A stretch of DNA of 64,000 nt, taken from assembly GCA_900772095.1 (NCBI GenBank), contig CAAGQJ010000060.1, positions 1-64,000 of the forward strand. Direction: 5' to 3'. The position numbers and the translations under genes were made by a program. Position 1 is the stretch's first letter; each line of letters opens with the position of its first letter. Of the stretch, positions 20,901 to 25,719 are shown in pieces. Origin of the DNA: Bacilli bacterium (GTDB lineage Bacteria; Bacillota_I; Bacilli_A; RF39; UBA660). The notes under the pieces are model-generated. The model worked only from the letters and a program-made list of their open reading frames with translations, had not been told where the DNA came from and made no database searches.

Positions 20901-23409
20901 TAAGGACATACCTATTAAGACTAAGAGAAGAAAGGATATTGAAGGTGAACTTTTTAAGAGAGCTTCTGAAAGTTATGCTAAGGCTCATAATGGTAAAACT
21001 AACAATCAATGGATTGGTGAGCAGATAAGAATGTTCCTTGACAATCCTCAAAAGATGAAGTCTACTGATAAGTTTATGCAATGGCTTTATGGTCAATATC
21101 AACAAGTTGCCTACTATACTGATGCTCCTACAAGTGGAAGAATGTATCGTGACAATAAGATTATTGATATGACTTATGCTGTTCTTACTAATCAGATGAC
21201 TGCTGACAAGATTCTTAATCCTGGTGGCTTTGATGCTCCTAAGAAGATGGGATACATGGTTGCTGCCTATAAGAATCCTGCCAATAAAGGCATCTCTTGG
21301 AATGTTCTGCAAGGCATGTCTATTGATGAACTCAAGAAGTTGTCTTATACTGATAAGGACCTCACTTTTGCTGATACTCAGATTCAGTTCTATAAGCAGA
21401 ACTCTGCTGCTGCATCATTGATTGGTGTGTTTGCTGTCAATAAAGTAGCTCATGCTACTCTTGAAAGTAATGACATCTTCCTTGATGTGTCTGAGATTTG
21501 TGGTAATGATGATTTCACTATTGCTGGTACTACCTTTGGTGGTAGAATGCAGATAGACCAAAAGTATGACCGTGAGGGCACTCTCATTGGTAAGACTCTT
21601 GGCTCTCTTGTGTCTGCTTCTGCTGATGCTGTGAAAGACCCTATCCTCAATCTTATGAATGTCAATATGACTACTGCTGGTATGCTTAACACTATGTTGA
21701 GATTGGGTATAACTTTCAATGATGCAGCTCTCTTCCTTTCTCAAGATGTTATAGAGCGTCTGCTTAATCAGTTCAATAGAGAGAATCTTTCTAACTATGT
21801 ATCTCTTGATAGCCTCATCAATAAGTGGCTTGATGAATACCGTAGAAAGTATAACATTGATGACTCTTCTAACATCAATACTGAACCTCTTTCTACTGAG
21901 GAACTTGTTAATGGTCTTACTTCTGAAGAGCATGATGCTACTAATTATAAGGTACTGCTTGCTTTCCAAAAGATGAGAAGTCTTACTGATGCTATGCGTA
22001 AGCCCACTTATGCCACAAGATTTAATTCTATTTCCAGTGCTGTTGGTCCACTCATCATTGACAATCTTATAATTGAGCACAAAATGTCTCAGTTTATTGA
22101 TGCCAATACTGATAATGGTACTCACTTTTACACTGCTGATGGTGTTCCTGTGGATATTGATGACATCTTCTTTGATCATCCAGTCTTGAAGCAGTTTGCA
22201 AGAACTGTTGACATAGCTAAGTCTCTGTTCTCTGACATGCCTGCTGGAAGTGCTGGATTCAGAAACTTGCTTGCTCAGTTGCCAAAGGATATTGCTGACA
22301 AGATGTATGGTGATAAGAAGTTACTTGACCAGTTCTCTAACTTCTATCAGTCTTATCTTCTTGTACAGTCTGGGGTTATTAACTCTAAGAATCTCAAGGA
22401 CTATGCAACAGCATTCCCTAAGTGGTTCATAGAGCAGAACTTCAAGACTAAGTATCCTAATAATGAGCTTATTCAAGCCATTAGAATGAATGTTGCCAAG
22501 AGCACTGGACATCCTTATCTTTCAATTAATATCACTGGTATGGATGAACAGCGTAAGGAGGAACTTCGCAGTGCTTGGATTGACCTCCATAAGGTTGATT
22601 CTAAGCTCTCTAAGATGCTGTTTGACTACAGTTTCTTCCGTGCTGGTATTGGTTTCTCTCCTAAGACTTTCATGGCATTGGTTCCTACTTATGTCAAGGA
22701 AAGATTAAAGAATGAGAACACTGGTGTATCTTATGTTGACACTTATAGACGTTTCCCCACTGTTGTACCTAAGTTGGTTATCAACCAGTTCATCCGTAAT
22801 AATATGGATAACAATAAGCTTGTTCCTTGGAAAGGTGGTAAGGATACTCATTATAATGTTAATCTTAAGATGGGTGAACTCAAGGTTTATAGACCAGAAG
22901 AAATAGCTGACCTTACTGATGTTTCTTACATGAAGACTAAAGTAGGTAAGCAGACCTATTACTGGCACCTTGATTCTTCAACCTCTGAAGAGCTTACCTT
23001 CAAAAGAGTAAAACCTCTTGGCAATAATGGTGAGTACCTTGAGATTAACACCTCAGACATTACAAATCCTCTAAGTGAAGTCTCAAATGTTTCTGAGGAA
23101 AAACCAGCATCTACAGTACAGGAGTCTGCTTCTGATTTGAAGACTGAAAGCCCACAGGAATCTACTGCTGAGGAATCTGTAAAGACATCTGTCATCACCA
23201 AGACTGAGGAGGTCAAAAACCTCTCTTCTCTTGCTGATTTGATTATGCTTCAGAATCCTAAGCTTGACCATCCTGGTGCTGAAAAACTTGCTCTTACTAT
23301 CAAGGAAAAAGAAAAAATGTTCACTAAGTTCCTTCAAAAGGTCTTTGCACAAAAAGGTCTTGACCTCAATGAAGATGAAGCTCTTGAAGAGTTCCATAAG
23401 TATTGCTAA
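11926..23409 (+). CDS. Giant polyvalent protein: zincin + kinase-like + SF1 helicase + phage domain + crAss-type RNA polymerase
   Basis: A single 3827-codon ORF. Domains in order: a zincin metalloprotease with HEVLH at 232-236; a kinase-like domain with a Gly-rich start near 506 (FAEGGEAKVF), SDLHDENV (D615, N620) and VIDAD (D633); and an SF1 (RecD/Pif1-like) helicase with GYAGTGKT 750-757, VIIDEAS 838-844, VGDSAQ 868-873, TVHKSQGST 1137-1145 and YVGVSRA 1225-1231. A domain at about 1286-1407 resembles one found in phage polyvalent proteins (NTGNYTSDDVVFVS, GATLLTDN). The last ~2200 residues contain DFDVD at 2982-2986, the metal-binding signature (DFDID type) of crAss-like single-chain RNA polymerases such as phi14:2 gp66. 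Ser/Thr/Pro-rich linkers separate the modules. In the phi14:2 group the polymerase is packaged in the virion and transcribes early genes; here it lies at the end of the early cluster. The polymerase call rests on the motif and size. Confidence 0.78.
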   Translation: MGCVNKSSKEFKDIAARNNLADNTLELITHKYWLETGNETLFPTDVYIQAQLGNSHYQESGKSVRELWGKMYNTPQEFKSLSQLQAARKEASRFFPQSAIVHYRNAKGNYMLSVKRPVEKADYSKDDFFDEFDNIGSMRDIKKLNLGIRENQTYTISKVQELYNRFNENRTSKVLADKVFSIAKDLGIEVSFNESLPFGIMGRYTNSNTITYKKSFLERDIMTNKKASIILHEVLHSISMYALSNKTENWKRPEALQEFRTEINSLYQDLKNNSLLKGERGIVDVFEFVAELANPIFRDKIQEIDKQSKANKSFWSRILDAFKALLGLHTSDTYYQRSMNALDKALNAFDIDTYMRYNGIKSQLRKEVVNNTINQTNQRLENKNQTQLDNSLNIINNAAQSGKWTTASLLILDNLIKDIENGKVTYKRFPQEASRGMYQGGTANATASILLSSNESSSGNASLSVSERYERDKRQQPVQERIIESWAKAKSIWHDNLDTINGKELFAEGGEAKVFANDGDTKVIKILSTEYFITPQFALDRITLHNTLFPEAALKITGFGRNSKGEFQFLVEQPFIQGTPATQTEIDKFITKAGFTKSTKDKGNTFITDDLYVSDLHDENVIKTPNGNLIVIDADLRLNTPELNRNGKYVINNDIVSIQESSINDFINSMSKEQLDDEISLIKQESADYDLINDIKSEPEHSGKPIPQDFTFADGTKVKAPFKPNAQQVDALNEMDRFMKSNETSMTLSGYAGTGKTSLMEIIAEKGRKQHRPVVFCASTNKAAAVLNERVSKAGFKAATLNKVFGISVEVDSNSNTYNARNLVNVLRDADIMPGTTVIIDEASMINEENYNILNNIAKQNSLKIIYVGDSAQLAPVNEDKISKVFRNGEGKVITLTQVERTDDNAILKEATDLRNGNPLSGISSFNGKGEGVAYISPKHQDEINNVVAHYVKGLKHDPNYFRILAFTNKAVSAYNNQVRELLGYTSPTPNVGEPMTGYTNWGYNWKTKSYRFINSESYKVSKVGKAHKITTSLNDGTTVTMEAIPLTLEDPVGNVDTFDFIDIKSNPSNLQAAIQLANEKKMLWAKAKHAVGRDAKAKIYQRINFIDNFLFVNDNIEDSNHNLLQAKTIDFGYAMTVHKSQGSTFTNVLMDDVDISRAGLNSNNAMEVIDLGEVDNNVASSANFTGDAEDVDLGFSNDFSTTPTEPTEHTAPTQTINLKQQLEYVGVSRATDTVTIVSNNVKKEGSPLHPTKEVKEDKVNSNTTHLNITPANSVDKKAAIKGAMANKFIGFADGIFNSSTGKYAQQAGDKANTGNYTSDDVVFVSIPGKRGNEDVRHQQQDKTITEALKALKAGATLLTDNKAYTENSTYNEGEKRLAKALNDAGAVYSEIQKDNQTIGVWTINTNNSRSNNKIENNESNNTRNAETVAGKQQTSNGGLLAESQARIQRGDGNLRETQEQGVLSQEDVNKSLDIDSSTSPTAPTTLTKEEPSTVSLPSYEYFNDLYEDTPVDAAWKIPYLKELDAQISGEKSIEDNKNIINRMDNILQATSEKEYLQESKDSEKKQVDKTLDEYDKLNRQIDNLLGNQDLEANGEIYHLDELGVAHLSASEIRHTAELVANEISDSISQLQKEEGIAEKLFPTLKTKLDFKSASRKQIVETVGINRFIDKVKSIFDTEANWDSYQNAEDGGLQADLIFANWDAIMYLAADVFAMNEGFGITKDFSKGNFTTTKNSNIDYDNFNDYSNDQDVVAEEGGKDEQEHWQIENCTIDVLNSMSALVRQGIHECYRLNADSSKVMSKWGIAERVNPREAVNSILRWTQGSLSLNDMIKKLSNKQPQNPWLSQLIQRLSDQSGSETDFQSQFYGVFSKHFQLYSVVLLEDGKYHCITVNSHPALTDVMNTITAQFKIGEHPLFGTNGKVNAKLLGSADSDSKDFTLHKALSELQDIDKSLKYVKTLNDDMSKSVSNNIMAVCKALGYNVTEDMLSGVVNAESINKVTSALNFIVKDLDSAVSAQHKGEMKDYNPFAFGTKFGINGSLRNFLSPITDKLEDTAINAFYDSGKMYQSYITPSFMTKLFNKFRQEGQAFEDFILNEYGSSEWFKFGAGDGDITKGWRNEWLRLLARDENARKVFDHKVELNFNKHNYMRNMSDAEYTLSLITEYFSESAKVEDQVPAWFRVPMQSNKPSSEFIKFYSYRGDGYKDVIVNGLHNIFLQEISRIQTVLRRNMSKNDSGFIKNFDTNGRKFCFLPVLNSYLENGDVSKRNVLHDEDGSVSSDNNRFASLLQKIVKGEIALDSNEGSELSILADKIIRQSTEDRVQSILNTWERNGILETAKNIKDIYPSEFDNSSNIKNEEREDVINDWVRSQVENFLWNDSFASKNILQLTLSDIAFYKDTEDLQKRLAQLHAPGVRGNISAVDYSGNRVSDGKYRTFILKDFDSFKSNIIANISEVFDRKIATAPDNQKAAMIALKESLVGKDGKYTKINVTDAQGYSSPSSYRKKAYIFGKWSHQAEDIYQKLLKGEYTYSDLETAFQPLKPFVYSKLTKDMGVANAPIHSMQVPFQAKNAEYLLIMADAILKGEKLSRPNLLRAVYRVMEDSERLMPTKGIDTVQFESSIKSGLQGKMNIYQFMNMEGGENAAYTFMMNQIFKEETDATGERVYKNYNTDTFVHETSYEDYCLQQEVPEHFREHSQAHGSQIRMITPSDLDLFTIDENGQQVDNFYGWTEPDGTVKRMKADEFRKEYEQTIADNIEESIDNLSAELHLNSGDKRERNIALSKILQREVLSSPRYGIDLVQACSIDKETGEFRIPKGDPIQAKRIEQLINSVIKNRVNKQKIAGGPIVQVSNFGTSKQLHIRFNDKQGNLIPLEEEYVPSEHDGLSYKDYLKKNQGGIAYFEVFCPIWSNELFDKFSNADGSINVDAINVVDPELLKMVSYRIPTEDKYSCAPMKVVGFMPREAGDAIMLPYELTEIDDSDFDVDKRYVMRKDIPIKTKRRKDIEGELFKRASESYAKAHNGKTNNQWIGEQIRMFLDNPQKMKSTDKFMQWLYGQYQQVAYYTDAPTSGRMYRDNKIIDMTYAVLTNQMTADKILNPGGFDAPKKMGYMVAAYKNPANKGISWNVLQGMSIDELKKLSYTDKDLTFADTQIQFYKQNSAAASLIGVFAVNKVAHATLESNDIFLDVSEICGNDDFTIAGTTFGGRMQIDQKYDREGTLIGKTLGSLVSASADAVKDPILNLMNVNMTTAGMLNTMLRLGITFNDAALFLSQDVIERLLNQFNRENLSNYVSLDSLINKWLDEYRRKYNIDDSSNINTEPLSTEELVNGLTSEEHDATNYKVLLAFQKMRSLTDAMRKPTYATRFNSISSAVGPLIIDNLIIEHKMSQFIDANTDNGTHFYTADGVPVDIDDIFFDHPVLKQFARTVDIAKSLFSDMPAGSAGFRNLLAQLPKDIADKMYGDKKLLDQFSNFYQSYLLVQSGVINSKNLKDYATAFPKWFIEQNFKTKYPNNELIQAIRMNVAKSTGHPYLSINITGMDEQRKEELRSAWIDLHKVDSKLSKMLFDYSFFRAGIGFSPKTFMALVPTYVKERLKNENTGVSYVDTYRRFPTVVPKLVINQFIRNNMDNNKLVPWKGGKDTHYNVNLKMGELKVYRPEEIADLTDVSYMKTKVGKQTYYWHLDSSTSEELTFKRVKPLGNNGEYLEINTSDITNPLSEVSNVSEEKPASTVQESASDLKTESPQESTAEESVKTSVITKTEEVKNLSSLADLIMLQNPKLDHPGAEKLALTIKEKEKMFTKFLQKVFAQKGLDLNEDEALEEFHKYC

Positions 23410-23427
23410 TAAAAGTAAAAACAAAAA

Positions 23428-23458
23428 GGGAGGTGTCACTACCTCCCTTTCTTTTTTC
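23428..23458. terminator. Bidirectional intrinsic terminator
   Basis: Perfect 7-bp stem (GGGAGGT at 23428-23434 with ACCTCCC at 23441-23447, loop of 6). A T-rich tract follows on the + side and an A-rich tract precedes it, giving U-tails on both strands. It sits between the convergent giant polyprotein gene (+) and lysozyme-like gene (-), so it can end both. Confidence 0.88.
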
Positions 23459-23494
23459 CAAATATTCACCCCTCTCCTATCAAACCTACAATAC

Positions 23495-24376
23495 CTACCC
23501 AAGGCTCAAGAATGCCCAGTCAGGCTTAGTAAGGCTTAAACCATTTTCTCCCCTCATCATCCCAAGTACATTGCTTAACCTCCTTATTCCCTCCATCTTA
23601 TCCTCTTGAGGGTCATAGACAATCTCTTCTACATTCTCAACAGGTTTTTCAAACATTGTTTCATCTATAACAGGAGCTTTATAAAGTGTTTCAGGATCTA
23701 CATCCATACCATTAGGCATTTGCATCTGAGGTAATGTTATCTCTGCATTGAAGTTATTGAAATAATTAGATGGTATAGTATATTCTGAAGGGTCTATATG
23801 TATTCCAAGCTTACCAGTACCAGTATATTTAGTTCTATAGTTTCCTCCAAACATCTCCCTTTCAGCATTTCTTCTTGTAGTAAGTCCTCTTAGCTCATTA
23901 TCCCTTGAAGCCCACATAGCCTTCTGTACATCTTCCTTTGAAGCCTTACCTTCAGCATAAGCTGTCAACACTGGCACTACTCTCTGCTTCAGTCTTCCCA
24001 TTCCTACATTATACCCATAAGAATACAAAGCATCTTTTTGTCGCTGTGTCAGTCTATTTCTCACTTCAGCAGGCACTACTCTATTAAAGTCCCTTGCCTC
24101 ATCCTCAAAGCTTCTATTAGTCTTCATAGAGCTTCCCTCCCAATTAGCTATCCTCTTTTTTATACTGTCTGAGGGAGTATATCCTTGTGAGGCATTCATC
24201 CTTCCTCCCTTAACAAACTCATTATAAACCTTTTTTATCTCTGGCAACGTAGTAATCCCATTAGCAATAGCAACCTTCATCATTTCAGCTTTATCTGAAA
24301 TAGAAAGATTATCCCAATCTGGATTTTCTATTGCTCTTATATATTGAGCTACTAATGAATCATCTTTTACTGGCAT
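23495..24376 (-). CDS. Lysozyme-like (GH24-related) virion or lysis protein
   Basis: A 293-residue protein. Residues about 68-176 resemble phage GH24 lysozymes: IANWEGS with the likely catalytic E80, QRQKDALYSYGYNVG at 111-125, and GLTTRRNAEREMF at 164-176, the typical end of the fold. The canonical Y-D-xx-G-xx-TIGYG segment that supplies the Asp and Thr of the catalytic triad is replaced by a charged helix (FEDEARDFNRVVP), so activity is uncertain. About 60 residues precede the domain and 115 follow it. It is the last gene of the late block. Its last codons are encoded by decamer repeat array 8, so the C-terminus (PDWAFLSLG) may be a by-product of the repeat. Virion-associated muralytic or structural roles are both possible. 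Confidence 0.7.
   Translation of the reverse strand: MPVKDDSLVAQYIRAIENPDWDNLSISDKAEMMKVAIANGITTLPEIKKVYNEFVKGGRMNASQGYTPSDSIKKRIANWEGSSMKTNRSFEDEARDFNRVVPAEVRNRLTQRQKDALYSYGYNVGMGRLKQRVVPVLTAYAEGKASKEDVQKAMWASRDNELRGLTTRRNAEREMFGGNYRTKYTGTGKLGIHIDPSEYTIPSNYFNNFNAEITLPQMQMPNGMDVDPETLYKAPVIDETMFEKPVENVEEIVYDPQEDKMEGIRRLSNVLGMMRGENGLSLTKPDWAFLSLG
23501..23540 (+). repeat. Decamer repeat array 8, inside the 3' end of the lysozyme-like gene
   Basis: Units GGCTCA, TGCCCA, GGCTTA and GGCTTA in + orientation. The array overlaps the final codons and approaches the stop (complement of 23495-23497) of the - strand lysozyme-like ORF. It marks the convergent boundary of the early and late regions. Confidence 0.82.
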
Positions 24377-24540
24377 AATTTTACTCTCTTAATTGTTCAA
24401 TAGAATCTTTTCCTCTCATTACATTATCAGGAATACCTGTAGCATCACTATTTCCATAGATTTAATAAACCTTACATCTTAAGCCATAATCAATGGAGTC
24501 AATACAAGAATAATCCAATACACTATCAGTAAGGCTATAT

Positions 24541-24987
24541 TTAACCTTTCTTAGTCCCTTTATTCCATTCTGCTATCTGAGTAAAAAGTACATGACAGAG
24601 ATATTCAACCATATAAGCCTCTGTTTCCCTATCATCTATTCCCCTAACATCACAGATACATTGCATAGCATGAACCATTTCATGGATAATAACTTCCTTA
24701 GTTACAGTTTTTGGGGTACCATCAAAGATAATAAAGACATCCCTACCTCCTGTTAATCCTTCAATATCCAAAGTCATACCTGGAGGAAGAACTTTCTCTT
24801 CATCAAGATACTTCTGTATCTCTGAAGCAAAGTTTTTAGCCCATTCATTCTTCATACCTAAATCCTCAGATAGAACATCTTCAACCTCTTCATAAAGATA
24901 TTCCTTAGAAGTAGTTATCATTACTATTACCTCACTATAAAACATATCAATGGGTATGACACAAGAACATATTTTATTTTTCTTCAT
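24541..24987 (-). CDS. Zinc metallopeptidase (HEMVH)
   Basis: A 148-residue protein with the zincin motif HEMVH at residues 102-106 and a likely third ligand in DDRETEAYMVEYL (E123), a minimal gluzincin-like layout. The strand DVFIIFDG precedes the active-site helix. The N-terminus (MKKNKICSCVIPIDMF) is unusual; a later start at M15 or M23 would give a cleaner cytoplasmic protein. The start lies one base after the stop of the upstream gene, so they are co-translated. Its place beside the portal and lysozyme-like genes makes a virion maturation or entry role possible. Confidence 0.7.
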   Translation of the reverse strand: MKKNKICSCVIPIDMFYSEVIVMITTSKEYLYEEVEDVLSEDLGMKNEWAKNFASEIQKYLDEEKVLPPGMTLDIEGLTGGRDVFIIFDGTPKTVTKEVIIHEMVHAMQCICDVRGIDDRETEAYMVEYLCHVLFTQIAEWNKGTKKG

Positions 24988-24988
24988 A

Positions 24989-25540
24989 TTAATCTACATC
25001 ATCAAATATTGTCAACTCCTGACTTCCTCTTGCCTTACTCTGCTCACTAAGCTCACTCTCTACTTTCTTCTGAAGATTCTGCAATGATGATACTATTCCC
25101 TCAACATTCTTCAGTGCTGTAGTTATTGCAGATATTTGATACTTGGGTCTTCCTTTATCATCCTCTTCATTCAAGATATTGGGATTTTTTAGGAAAGTAC
25201 TCACAGTTCTTGCTGCTACAAGGGCTGCATTAAGCAACTCCTGTGATGGTGTCACTGTATGCTTCTTATATACTTCCATTGCTTCCTGCAACAAGGGTGA
25301 TGGCTTAAAGTCACTCTCCAATCCTTCTTGCTCTATAATAGCTTTAGCTCTCTCTTCCTCATTTAATATATATGAGTAAGTACTTCTTGGGTCTACCATA
25401 AAATAAAGGTATGACATCTGCTTATAGAACTGTTCCTTTGATGCACTTCTGTCTTGGTTATATAGTTTCCTTATAGGTTTTATCAACAATGCCTCATCAG
25501 CAATCTGCAATGAATAATTCTCTGTCTTTATTAACTTCAT
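24989..25540 (-). CDS. Predicted virion protein next to portal
   Basis: A 183-residue, largely helical protein (MKLIKTENYSLQIADEALL...). The C-terminal half has a coiled-coil-like helix (LKNVEGIVSSLQNLQKKVE) and an acidic tail. I recognise no enzymatic motif. It lies directly downstream of the portal gene in the late - strand block, and a good purine-rich ribosome binding site (AGGAAGAG) immediately precedes the ATG. A head or neck structural role is inferred from position only. Confidence 0.65.
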   Translation of the reverse strand: MKLIKTENYSLQIADEALLIKPIRKLYNQDRSASKEQFYKQMSYLYFMVDPRSTYSYILNEEERAKAIIEQEGLESDFKPSPLLQEAMEVYKKHTVTPSQELLNAALVAARTVSTFLKNPNILNEEDDKGRPKYQISAITTALKNVEGIVSSLQNLQKKVESELSEQSKARGSQELTIFDDVD

Positions 25541-25589
25541 CTCTTCCTTTTATTTAATTATTATTTAATTTAAAGTAGTTAAGGAGACG

Positions 25590-25695
25590 GAAGTTAGGAG
25601 AAGTTTAGGCTTCACCTGTAGTTAGTAAAAGTTAGCAAACGTATGTCTTAATATATAACCAATAAAACTATTGTCCATTAACTTCCCCTAACTTC
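25590..25695. repeat. 16-bp inverted repeat with 74-base loop between portal and the next late gene
   Basis: GAAGTTAGGAGAAGTT at 25590-25605 is complementary, with one mismatch, to AACTTCCCCTAACTTC at 25680-25695. The right arm belongs to a tandem series of 10-base units read on the - strand (GGGAGTTAAT twice, then GAGAAGTTAG, GGGAAGTTAA), just after the portal stop codon. It could be a terminator-like or stabilising structure in the message, or a protein-binding region. It lacks a U-tract, so it is not a classic terminator. Confidence 0.7.
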
Positions 25696-25719
25696 TCATT
25701 AACTCCCATTAACTCCCTT

